Shown here: piece by piece, positions 1 to 5,529 of the stretch
Position numbering within the stretch: the first letter of the stretch is position 1
Layout of the letters: the number at the start of each line of letters is the position of its first letter
Source: Desulfurococcales archaeon
Lineage (GTDB): Archaea > Thermoproteota > Thermoprotei_A > Sulfolobales > Fervidicoccaceae
Reading direction: 5' to 3'
Assembly (NCBI GenBank): GCA_027048265.1
Contig: JALTXS010000028.1
Location: forward strand, 1 to 5,529
DNA: 5,529 nucleotides
Notes under the pieces: generated by a model
Seen by the model: only the letters and a program-made list of their open reading frames with translations
The model's database searches: none
Told to the model about the DNA's origin: nothing
Position numbers and translations under genes: made by a program

Positions 1-871
1 GACTGCCTAGCGCCATCAGCCTGGTAATATCATCAATAGTGACCTGGCCCTTCACATGGTCTCCTTCTGTAACCACGACACCTCTTACACCCTTGCTGAC
101 TACTTGCTCAACTATTTCAGAAAGCCTGGTGTCAAGACTTGCCACAGACTGTATCCTGTTATAATACCCGTGTACGAAAAGCTTGTACTTTCTCTCCTTT
201 CTATGCTTTTCAGGCACTGATTGGTAGAATTGTATAACCGCGTCAGCTATATCGTCTATACTTATGGTTCCCACAAGTTTGCCTGAGTCGCTTACTACAG
301 GCATGAAATAAACTCTCTTGCTCAGCATTAATTGCCTAATGTGCAGCAACCTCTCGTCTAGCCTTACTAAGTGCACGACAGGTGACATCACTTCAAGAGC
401 TCTAACATCATCCACGTCGGCAAGCTTCCCCACGAGCTCCCTCTTTGTGAAAAATCCTTTTATCGAGCCCCCCTTTTCTACGAACAGGCTGCTTATTCTG
501 TTAGCCTCCATCTCCTTAGCAGCGTCTGGCAAAAACTTGTCTGCCTCGACAGATATTGTGGTATTCGTGAAGAAGCTTGATATGTGGAGTGCTGAAAAGG
601 AGGCAGTCCTTGTTCGTTCCATGAGGAGTTTGTTGACAAGGTCTTTTTTCGTCATAACACCTATGGGAACCCCTTTTTCTGTAACTACTATCCTGTCCAA
701 CCTATACTTTTCCATCAGTCTAAGAGCCTTAGTAACACTTTGGTCCTTGTCAGCCGAGGGAAAATCCTTAATCATAATGTCCTCCGCCCTGGTTTTGAGG
801 GCCTCCCTGAGCTTTCTGCTCCAAATCAAACCAAGACACCCCCTAGAGTCGCTGGAGCGAGCTTGATTCAT
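1..871 (-). CDS. Tetra-CBS domain protein, C-terminus cut by window edge
   Basis: A minus-strand frame stays open from the ATG at 871 to the left edge (290 visible codons, no stop), so the extreme C-terminus is missing. A 26-residue leader with no clear domain precedes four CBS domains at about 27-84, 94-152, 157-215 and 229-288. Their ligand-loop motifs are IGVMTKKDLV, KGFFTKRELV, VGTISIDDIA and KGQVTIDDIT. Domains 1, 3 and 4 keep the T/S-x-x-D signature and domain 2 has E for D. CBS pairs typically bind adenine nucleotides or SAM in the cytosol and regulate a partner; ligand and partner here are unknown. It is the last visible gene of the CBS run, 15 bp after its neighbour's stop. GTG (877), TTG (874) and ATG (871) are consecutive in-frame start candidates; ATG was chosen by convention, and no strong SD is visible. 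An extra domain beyond the edge cannot be excluded. Confidence 0.93.
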   Translation of the reverse strand, partial: MNQARSSDSRGCLGLIWSRKLREALKTRAEDIMIKDFPSADKDQSVTKALRLMEKYRLDRIVVTEKGVPIGVMTKKDLVNKLLMERTRTASFSALHISSFFTNTTISVEADKFLPDAAKEMEANRISSLFVEKGGSIKGFFTKRELVGKLADVDDVRALEVMSPVVHLVRLDERLLHIRQLMLSKRVYFMPVVSDSGKLVGTISIDDIADAVIQFYQSVPEKHRKERKYKLFVHGYYNRIQSVASLDTRLSEIVEQVVSKGVRGVVVTEGDHVKGQVTIDDITRLMALGS

Positions 872-886
872 CAACACAGTAACATC

Positions 887-1777
887 TCAGAGTTTTTGAC
901 CAACATACGCGGCCAGTATATGAACCTTTGTAACAAGCCCCAGTAGCTTGCCCTGTTTATCAACAATGGGTATCGCTCCAATACCGTGTTCAACCATTAG
1001 CGAAGCTGCTTCGTGCAGGGATCGTTCTGGTTCCAAGGTTATAGGGTCTCTTGTCATAACGTCCTGGGCCACGGGAACCAGGTACGTCCTGATTCCTCCA
1101 GTTCTTCCCTTTGGAAGTAGTTTGTCACGTTTTTTGAATGTGTAGGGAGCAACCAATAGAGAGGTGTCTATGAATACAATGTCTCTACGAGCTATTATGC
1201 CGACGGGTATCCTGTTATCCACAACTATTGCTTTACTATAGGGTTTTGACTCCATGGCCTCGGCAACATGAACTATTGTGTGGAATGGCGAAACCTGGGG
1301 AGGCTCCTTGTCATAATAGTATTCGAGAGCCTTGTCTTTCAAAGAGCGGTTATCTGCCACTGCTTTCAATAGGTCTTGTCTCGTTATTATACCAACAACA
1401 TTGCCTTCCCTGTTTACAACGGGGAGGGAGCCTATGTTTCTCCTGACCATGGCCCTTGCCGCGTCTTCAACACTATTGTGCATTTCTATTGTTATCACGT
1501 TCTCTGTCATTACCTCTCTAGCAGGTATCCTATCAAGGGGTCGTCTCAGTAGCTTGGGATGTGAGTAAATTCTGAGAATGTCGGTCATAGTGACTATTCC
1601 TAGGAGCCTGTCTCCCTCACCGAGAATAATGACTCTACTTATGCCGTGCCTTAGCATGAGGTTTCTGATATGAGCTACGCTGTCTCCAGGTCCTGCAGTT
1701 ACAACATGTTTGTTCATATAAGAGCTTACCTTGGGAGGCATACTTCTAACAACCCCAAAGCGGTACAAAGATTTCAA
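887..1777 (-). CDS. Tetra-CBS domain protein (296 aa)
   Basis: This is a complete protein made of two Bateman modules. CBS domains lie at about 17-72, 87-142, 153-203 and 238-293, with a basic linker at about 207-232 (KKRDK, PKGR) before the last domain. Domains 2 and 4 open with the classic E/D-V-M-T signature (REVMTENVITIE, QDVMTRDPITLE). Ligand-loop motifs are LGIVTMTDIL and VGIITRQDLL (intact), then VGIIARRDIV (Thr to Ala) and LGLVTKVHIL (Asp to His). The N-terminal module therefore looks better suited to binding an adenosyl ligand; that is inference. The start is taken as TTG at 1777, six bases after the upstream gene's TAG. The same frame is closed by that TAG, so translation cannot begin earlier than CTG 1780. 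ATG at 1741 (Met13) is an alternative that keeps all four domains. With no SD visible, reinitiation after the upstream stop is likely. No catalytic domain is present, so an IMP dehydrogenase label would be wrong. Confidence 0.94.
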   Translation of the reverse strand: MKSLYRFGVVRSMPPKVSSYMNKHVVTAGPGDSVAHIRNLMLRHGISRVIILGEGDRLLGIVTMTDILRIYSHPKLLRRPLDRIPAREVMTENVITIEMHNSVEDAARAMVRRNIGSLPVVNREGNVVGIITRQDLLKAVADNRSLKDKALEYYYDKEPPQVSPFHTIVHVAEAMESKPYSKAIVVDNRIPVGIIARRDIVFIDTSLLVAPYTFKKRDKLLPKGRTGGIRTYLVPVAQDVMTRDPITLEPERSLHEAASLMVEHGIGAIPIVDKQGKLLGLVTKVHILAAYVGQKL

Positions 1778-1783
1778 CAGGCA

Positions 1784-2764
1784 CTATTCGAGGGGGAAAG
1801 AGAGGGCATAGAAAAGGTCATGCTCGGTTATCATCCCTTTCACATTCTCGCTATCGTCAACAACCAGAGCCACAGGTGTATCGTTCTCTATCAATAGCGA
1901 GGCCGCGTTGCCCACATCTTCATCTTCCCTGACTTTAAGTGCACTGAATCTTGAAAACTCGTTAACAGGCTCGTTTGTAAAGTCGTCTATATAGCCCTTT
2001 TTTATAAATGAAAAAGCCTTGTGGGAGCCAAGCGACGCGATTATATCCTTGCCCCTTAGAATACCCACGATTTGACCAACCTCGTTTCTCACGAATATCG
2101 CTCTGAGGCCCGTGCGGTTCATGAGGCGCATTGCTTCCCTCAGGCTAGCCTCACTCTCGACAGTAGCTACATTTGGATTGACTATGTCCCTCACTAGAAC
2201 ACCTGTCCGTTTCCCGGCTAGCAGGGCTACTATATCATGCTCGCTTATTATACCGTATACCTCACGGTTGTTATCAACTATGGGGACTATGTTTATTCCA
2301 TTTTCTATCATAGTATGAAGCGCGTCGGTGAGTCTCAACTTTTTCTCCAGATACGGATAGTTTCTATCAAACACTATGGATACAGGTGCTTTGATAACCC
2401 TGTAAAAGTCGTTATCAAAGCTATTTATGACTATGTTATACTTCTCCCCTCCGCCTAGAAGGTCTATAATGTGCTCTGCAAGTAGCATGCCTTCATACCT
2501 GTTAGAACTTCCAACAACGACTAGGCTCCTAATGTTGGCTGTGTACATTTTCTCAACAGAGTTGAGCAGAGGAGCTGTGGGAGAGGTAGTGTATACAGGC
2601 CTTATGGATAGTCTTTCCAAGTCACTCTCTACACGATAAACCCTATTGCTAAAGTTAGGTTTACCGTCGCTTCTTAACCATCTTATTCCTTCAATAAACC
2701 GGGGTCTGCCCCTATACACCCAAACCCACCTACCATAGCCCTTCCTGGTGGTTATGCTCACCAC
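1784..2764 (-). CDS. Tetra-CBS domain protein with basic aromatic N-terminal extension (326 aa)
   Basis: Four CBS domains lie at about 52-105, 122-182, 190-246 and 261-323. They follow a roughly 50-residue N-terminal extension rich in Arg, Trp and Tyr (for example GRWVWVYRGRPRF) that the sibling proteins lack. Domain 1 is the most divergent (EGMLLAEHII). Domain 2 (YGIISEHDIV) and domain 4 (KGMITEHDLF) keep the S/T-x-x-D ligand signature. Domain 3 has Arg in place of Thr (VGILRGKDII). One site per Bateman module is thus kept, which suggests one ligand per module. The start is GTG at 2764: the preceding in-frame codon is TAA, so nothing upstream is possible, and a second GTG follows at once. 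The gene overlaps the upstream stop by 7 bp, consistent with translational coupling, and no SD is visible. The extension could contact nucleic acid or a partner protein, but no known fold was recognised. Confidence 0.93.
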   Translation of the reverse strand: MVSITTRKGYGRWVWVYRGRPRFIEGIRWLRSDGKPNFSNRVYRVESDLERLSIRPVYTTSPTAPLLNSVEKMYTANIRSLVVVGSSNRYEGMLLAEHIIDLLGGGEKYNIVINSFDNDFYRVIKAPVSIVFDRNYPYLEKKLRLTDALHTMIENGINIVPIVDNNREVYGIISEHDIVALLAGKRTGVLVRDIVNPNVATVESEASLREAMRLMNRTGLRAIFVRNEVGQIVGILRGKDIIASLGSHKAFSFIKKGYIDDFTNEPVNEFSRFSALKVREDEDVGNAASLLIENDTPVALVVDDSENVKGMITEHDLFYALSFPLE

Positions 2765-3576
2765 TTAAATCTATGCTTGGATAAGAAGAATCTAACAAGG
2801 TCCTCTCTGTCTATAACTCCCACTGGTCTATCCTTTTCATCTACAGCAATCACGCGTCCAATGTTCTTCTCTACAATGTATCCCAGTGCTTCTACGAGGG
2901 GGCTCTGGGGCTTGACGGTATACACTGGCGTTTTCATGATTTCTCTAACCTTGGTCTTCCTTGGGTTGGACTCTGATTCCAGCTCTGGCCTTCCTATCCC
3001 ATGAAGGATGAGGTCGTGCTGCGTCACTATGCCAATAACCTTGTCCTCCCTGACGACTGGTATACCGGCATATTTGTGTTTAAGCATCAAGTACCATAGC
3101 CTCGAAACACTATCATCGGGCTCTACGTAGACGACCCCCTCTCTACTCATGGCATCAGCAGACTTTGCACCTTCTAGGAATTCTCTCTTACTCAGGTAAA
3201 AGTATCTCAATACCCCCTCCAAGCCGAACATTCCAAGAAACCTGCCATTCTCTCCCACAACAGGTGCATACCATTCGTCAAGTTCAAGCATCCTCTCTAT
3301 CGCTTTTAACACATCCTCGTCCTTGTCCAAAACTAGTAAGGGTTCAACCATCACATCCCTTACGAGCAGATTACTCCGAGTCGATGTCGTAGAGAGCAGG
3401 TTAACCCTGTACACTAAACCCAACAGTTTCCCCCGTCTCTCATCAGTCACGGGGATAACGCGCGCTCCTGTACTCCTCATGACCTCACGCGCATAAGTCA
3501 CCTTGTCACTGGGTGCTAGGGCTTCGTATTTTTCGCTTAAATAAAAATCCACCAAACCTGGGTTATCCGACCCCAT
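2758..3576 (-). CDS. Tetra-CBS domain protein, first gene of the CBS operon (272 aa)
   Basis: The most compact of the four paralogues, with CBS domains at about 13-62, 72-127, 139-193 and 209-266. The N-terminal pair has degenerate ligand loops (LGLVYRVNLL and LGMFGLEGVL, lacking both the Thr/Ser and the Asp). Domain 3 is canonical (IGIVTQHDLI) and domain 4 keeps Asp but has Asp for Thr (VGVIDREDLV). The N-terminal module therefore probably serves structure or partner contact while domain 3 binds ligand; this is inference from motifs. A charged linker (about 195-210, ESESNPRKTK) separates domains 3 and 4. The start is ATG 3576: an in-frame TAA lies four codons upstream, and TGAGGTG at 3588-3594 is a good crenarchaeal SD with 11-nt spacing. 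It follows a 255-bp gap carrying promoter-like sequence and overlaps the next gene by 7 bp, so it probably leads the operon. No enzymatic domain is visible. Confidence 0.95.
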   Translation of the reverse strand: MGSDNPGLVDFYLSEKYEALAPSDKVTYAREVMRSTGARVIPVTDERRGKLLGLVYRVNLLSTTSTRSNLLVRDVMVEPLLVLDKDEDVLKAIERMLELDEWYAPVVGENGRFLGMFGLEGVLRYFYLSKREFLEGAKSADAMSREGVVYVEPDDSVSRLWYLMLKHKYAGIPVVREDKVIGIVTQHDLILHGIGRPELESESNPRKTKVREIMKTPVYTVKPQSPLVEALGYIVEKNIGRVIAVDEKDRPVGVIDREDLVRFFLSKHRFKW

Positions 3577-3587
3577 TATCCATTATA

Positions 3588-3594
3588 CACCTCA
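3588..3594 (-). promoter_or_regulatory. Shine-Dalgarno site (TGAGGTG) of the first tetra-CBS gene
   Basis: Read on the minus strand, TGAGGTG matches the crenarchaeal anti-SD (complement of the 16S 3' tail ending CACCUCA) over seven bases. It lies 11 nt before the chosen ATG at 3576 and only 4 nt before another, out-of-frame ATG at 3583 that opens a six-codon reading frame. The site supports 3576 as the start region, but the long spacing is slightly unusual. Confidence 0.65.
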
Positions 3595-3654
3595 TCGAAA
3601 GGGGCCTTTCAAGACATACGTGATGGAAAAAGACACTATTCTAGACAGAACCTT

Positions 3655-3661
3655 CATATAA
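3655..3661 (-). promoter_or_regulatory. Candidate TATA box of the tetra-CBS operon
   Basis: TTATATG on the minus strand lies about 80 bp before the ATG at 3576, which would place transcription start near 3630 and leave a leader of about 50-55 nt containing the SD. A second A/T-rich candidate (TATAATAATATT, 3691-3702) lies further upstream. Neither has a clear purine-rich BRE, so the assignment rests on position and base composition only. Confidence 0.3.
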
Positions 3662-3707
3662 CGCATGTAGTGGCGCTATGTTATCGTACCAATATTATTA
3701 TAGAAAA

Positions 3708-3742
3708 TCCTGATATTAAGGCTTAACCTTATCAGGATCAGG
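3708..3742. repeat. Imperfect inverted repeat with an extra tandem half-site in the CBS intergenic gap
   Basis: TCCTGAT (3708-3714) is the exact reverse complement of ATCAGGA (3731-3737). Inside these, AAGG (3718-3721) pairs with CCTT (3727-3730) around a five-base loop, with a three-base bulge on the left. The half-site ATCAGG is then repeated directly at 3737-3742 and partly at 3743-3746 (TCAG). The element is about 50 bp upstream of the candidate TATA box of the tetra-CBS operon and about 95 bp downstream of the two-CBS stop. It could be an operator for an activator-type regulator or an RNA hairpin at the end of the preceding transcript; the repeated half-site favours protein binding. Function is not established. 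Confidence 0.45.
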
Positions 3743-3814
3743 TCAGTTAAGTATTGAAGTATAGTATAGTTATGAACAATTTGGTTCTTGTCGTAAGGCG
3801 GGGGAGTGTTTTTA

Positions 3815-3827
3815 CTTTTAAAAAGCC
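3815..3827 (-). terminator. Possible T-tract terminator after the two-CBS gene
   Basis: Just after the two-CBS stop (TAA at 3832-3834) the minus strand reads GGCTTTTTAAAAG, with a run of five T. Archaeal termination often needs only such a T-rich stretch. The tract is short and there is no stable stem, so the call is weak. Confidence 0.3.
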
Positions 3828-3831
3828 AGTA

Positions 3832-4269
3832 TTAGCGGGTTTTCCTTATCCGCATCAGTTGCAAATACTCTGGGGCTATGAATGCTATATCAGCCTCGGC
3901 TACTACGCCAACAACTCTACCATTCTCTACAACGGGTACGTGGCCTATACCCTTTTCTCGCATAATGTTTACAACTTCACTAACAGGCGCGTCGGGCTCT
4001 ATCGTTATTACAGGTCGGCTCATTATATCAGCTGCTTTAACCTTTGAGGGGTCCAGTCTTTTTGCAAGAACCCTGGTTATTAGGTCTCTTTCGGTTATTA
4101 TCCCTATCACTTCTTTGGTAGGCCCGGTTACTATAACGCTACCTATGTTGTTCTCCGTCATGATTTCAACAGCTTTTATAGCTGGGTCCTCGGGTTCTAT
4201 TGTTTTAACATCTGTTACCATAATGTCCCTTACAGTAAGCCCCTCAACGTCGGCTGTGCTAATACCCAA
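3832..4269 (-). CDS. Two-CBS (single Bateman module) protein (145 aa)
   Basis: A short protein consisting of one CBS pair at about 13-68 and 78-130, with a short basic tail (MRIRKTR). It is the most canonical CBS protein in the window. Both domains open with V/A-x-D-I-M (VRDIMVTDVKTIEPED, AADIMSRPVITIEPDA). The first has an ideal ligand loop (IGIITERDLI); the second has Ala for Thr (VGVVAEADIA). Such stand-alone archaeal pairs usually dimerise into a disk and bind AMP, ATP or SAM; the ligand here is not determinable. The start is TTG at 4269. The frame is open further upstream to a TGA but contains no ATG, GTG or TTG there, and GGTGG six bases before the TTG supports it. It lies 61 bp after rqcH with its own TATA-like element and 255 bp before the tetra-CBS operon, so it may be separately transcribed. 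The low divergence suggests a well-conserved housekeeping regulator. Confidence 0.93.
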   Translation of the reverse strand: MGISTADVEGLTVRDIMVTDVKTIEPEDPAIKAVEIMTENNIGSVIVTGPTKEVIGIITERDLITRVLAKRLDPSKVKAADIMSRPVITIEPDAPVSEVVNIMREKGIGHVPVVENGRVVGVVAEADIAFIAPEYLQLMRIRKTR

Positions 4270-4275
4270 TCCTTT

Positions 4276-4280
4276 CCACC
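4276..4280 (-). promoter_or_regulatory. Shine-Dalgarno site (GGTGG) deciding the TTG start of the two-CBS gene
   Basis: GGTGG on the minus strand ends six bases before TTG 4269. As no ATG, GTG or earlier TTG exists in this frame back to the upstream TGA, this SD fixes the unusual TTG as the initiation codon. Confidence 0.6.
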
Positions 4281-4328
4281 GGGAAAAGTCATAGTCGATT
4301 AATGGATTGGATATCCGAGATAATTTAA

Positions 4329-4338
4329 CTTTATATCA
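4329..4338 (-). promoter_or_regulatory. Candidate TATA box for the two-CBS gene, overlapping the rqcH stop
   Basis: The minus strand reads TTGATATAAAG, a TATA-like core (TATAAAG, 4329-4335) whose TAA is also the rqcH stop codon. About 60 bp separate it from the TTG start, so a start site some 25 bp downstream would give a short leader of roughly 35-40 nt. No convincing BRE is seen upstream. Co-transcription with rqcH is the alternative. Confidence 0.4.
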
Positions 4339-5529
4339 AGAGCTTTACTAGCCTTGAGTTGCCTGGTATTAGCGATGATAGTTCGGCGGGTGGTGGTGTT
4401 TTTACATTCCTAGACCAGGCCCGCTCCACAATTCTCCTTGCAACCCTCTCCCTTGCCTCGCCTCCTGGAGATATAATTGCAAGTGGTGTTGCTCTTACCT
4501 TTAAGGCCTCTAGGCTACCCACTATGTACCTGGCACCCTCATCTAGCTCTTGGACGCCCACGGCTAGCTCTAGTTTGACGTTTCTCACATAGTTCTTCTT
4601 ACCGTATATCATGAAGCTTCCCTTGGAAAGATATTGGCCGGGAGGCGGGCTTTTGCTGACCTGGTCTGACCGCACCCAGAACACGTCTACTGCGAGAATC
4701 CCTTCCTTCCATGCTCTGGAGTAGCTCGCCGCGAGAATCGACGCATCTACAATGTCATCTTCTGGCGGTATGTCGCTATGCTTGTTTTTCAGTATTGTTG
4801 CGGGGGCTCCGTGGATGTCCGCATGTAGGAATATGTCGTGCTCCTCTAGATACTTTCTCACAAGAACCTCGTTCTGGGAGGCATCCTTACCCGCTATAAC
4901 TAAGTATCCATTGCGGGTTATCGTCCACCAAAAGTTCTCGTACCACTCCCTCCTCCTCACGCTCTTAATTATCATTACACGGGTCTTCTCTGCTCTCTCC
5001 CTGTCTTTTTTGAGCCTCTCCTCTAACAAAGCGAGGTGTTTCTTAGCAGCTGTAGCTTTTTTCTTGAGCTTCTTTGCGTTCTCGAAAAGTTCCTCTATCT
5101 GCTCCTTAACGGGCACATTGACCGCTACTTCCACGACTTTGCCGTCATGCACTCTTATTAAGACCCTACCGTTTCTGGGGTCCACTCTTTCTACCTGCTG
5201 GCACTTGTTCACAACCTCGTTCCATCCTATCTTATTTTTAACCTCATTTACACATTGTAGAGCCTCTTCGACAAGGTGTCTAAAAGTCATAATCAGCGTT
5301 GCTTTTTCATAAAGCTCCTTGGAGCCTTTTTCATAGTCCTCTATAAGCTTGTACTCCTTTTCTAAAAGCCGCTGTAGCTTAACAGAAGCCGTTGCTTCCT
5401 CCTTCAAAGACTCCTCTGCCATCCTCTTTACAAGCCCGTGGGAAAAGAACCTGTCCACAGCATCGTTGAAGGAACTTGTCTTCTCCACCCTAAACATGGT
5501 CTGTGATGACATGTGCTTGGGTTCGAAGG
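4331..5529 (-). CDS. rqcH: RqcH/NEMF (NFACT) ribosome quality control protein, N-terminus cut by window edge
   Basis: RqcH/NEMF/Rqc2 proteins recognise 50S/60S subunits obstructed by peptidyl-tRNA and, in bacteria and archaea, direct C-terminal alanine tailing of the nascent chain. The frame is open through the right edge, and residues before the Met at 5512 (FEPKH) continue the protein, so that Met is internal. About 398 residues are visible; the NFACT-N domain is missing from view. Numbered from Met 5512, FNDAVDRFF (15-23) is the typical junction motif. Charged helical regions at about 30-95 and 135-185 match the family's coiled-coil arms. The NFACT-R (DUF814) domain spans about 190-305, with GYLVIAGKDASQNEVLVRKY, HADIHGAP, SYSRAW, VSKSPPPGQYLSKGSFMI and GKKN. 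A C-terminal extension (about 310-393) includes the archaeal-type PGGEAR segment and ends in TAA. This is the first visible gene of the transcription direction. Identification is strong from NFACT-R alone. Confidence 0.96.
   Translation of the reverse strand, partial: FEPKHMSSQTMFRVEKTSSFNDAVDRFFSHGLVKRMAEESLKEEATASVKLQRLLEKEYKLIEDYEKGSKELYEKATLIMTFRHLVEEALQCVNEVKNKIGWNEVVNKCQQVERVDPRNGRVLIRVHDGKVVEVAVNVPVKEQIEELFENAKKLKKKATAAKKHLALLEERLKKDRERAEKTRVMIIKSVRRREWYENFWWTITRNGYLVIAGKDASQNEVLVRKYLEEHDIFLHADIHGAPATILKNKHSDIPPEDDIVDASILAASYSRAWKEGILAVDVFWVRSDQVSKSPPPGQYLSKGSFMIYGKKNYVRNVKLELAVGVQELDEGARYIVGSLEALKVRATPLAIISPGGEARERVARRIVERAWSRNVKTPPPAELSSLIPGNSRLVKLLI

Noticed and set aside
318..866. 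182-codon plus-strand open frame
   Set aside because: Ser/Leu-rich low-complexity product lying wholly antisense to the 1-871 gene, whose four CBS domains are clear; a shadow frame.
1784..1786. Amber stop as a pyrrolysine codon
   Set aside because: Pyrrolysine use is not known in crenarchaea of this kind, and the stop falls exactly between two complete four-CBS proteins; ordinary termination is simpler.
887..3576. IMP dehydrogenase-type annotation for the CBS proteins
   Set aside because: Such labels arise from the shared CBS pair. No TIM-barrel or catalytic Cys loop is present in any of these proteins.
3577..3831. tRNA, small structured RNA or CRISPR in the gap
   Set aside because: No cloverleaf, box C/D-type motif pair or spaced repeats were found; only the inverted repeat and A/T-rich promoter-like sequence.
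3754..4047. 97-codon plus-strand frame beginning in the intergenic gap
   Set aside because: Only its first third is outside the antisense of the two-CBS gene; no SD and no recognisable domain.
3878..4294. 138-codon plus-strand open frame
   Set aside because: Antisense to the canonical two-CBS protein; Thr/Ser/Ile-rich shadow with no recognisable domain.
4752..5312. 186-codon plus-strand open frame
   Set aside because: Antisense to the well-conserved NFACT-R and coiled-coil part of rqcH; the Ser/Phe/Leu-rich composition mirrors the Lys/Glu-rich coding strand.
5510..5512. ATG at 5512 as the start of rqcH
   Set aside because: The frame continues upstream to the edge (FEPKH), and a start here would remove the whole NFACT-N domain required in this family.

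Overview
The window looks like chromosomal DNA of a hyperthermophilic crenarchaeon, possibly one of the Desulfurococcales. The pointers are an archaeal-type RqcH/NEMF gene, stand-alone tandem CBS-domain proteins, frequent AGG/AGA/ATA codons, GTG and TTG starts, and TGAGGTG/GGTGG ribosome-binding sites that match the crenarchaeal 16S tail. The order is an inference. The class-level assignment is firmer.

Every credible gene is on the minus strand, so the biological order runs from high to low coordinates. At the right edge (4331-5529) is the C-terminal part of rqcH, the ribosome-associated quality control factor that binds obstructed large ribosomal subunits. Its N-terminal half lies outside the window. 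Sixty-one bases further on is a small two-CBS protein (3832-4269) with its own SD and a TATA-like element overlapping the rqcH stop. A 255-bp intergenic gap follows (3577-3831). It holds a possible T-tract terminator, an inverted repeat with an extra tandem half-site, and a candidate promoter.

Below the gap is a compact run of four consecutive genes: 2758-3576, 1784-2764, 887-1777 and 1-871, the last running off the left edge. Each encodes a protein made almost wholly of four CBS domains (two Bateman modules) with no recognisable catalytic, transporter or DNA-binding domain. They overlap by 7 bp or are separated by 6 and 15 bp, so they are very probably one operon. With the small upstream gene this makes 18 CBS domains encoded in about 4.3 kb. 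The 1-871 gene was worked out by direct translation of the minus strand and has no stop within the window.

CBS pairs usually bind adenosyl ligands (AMP, ADP, ATP, SAM, NAD) and control a partner. Here the effector is not visible, so the four proteins may form a hetero-oligomeric energy-sensing array or regulate partners in trans. The ligand motif (G-h-h-T/S-x-x-D) is kept in some domains and lost in others, in a different pattern in each protein, which suggests division of labour. No RNA genes, insertion sequences, CRISPR arrays or signs of recent transfer were seen.
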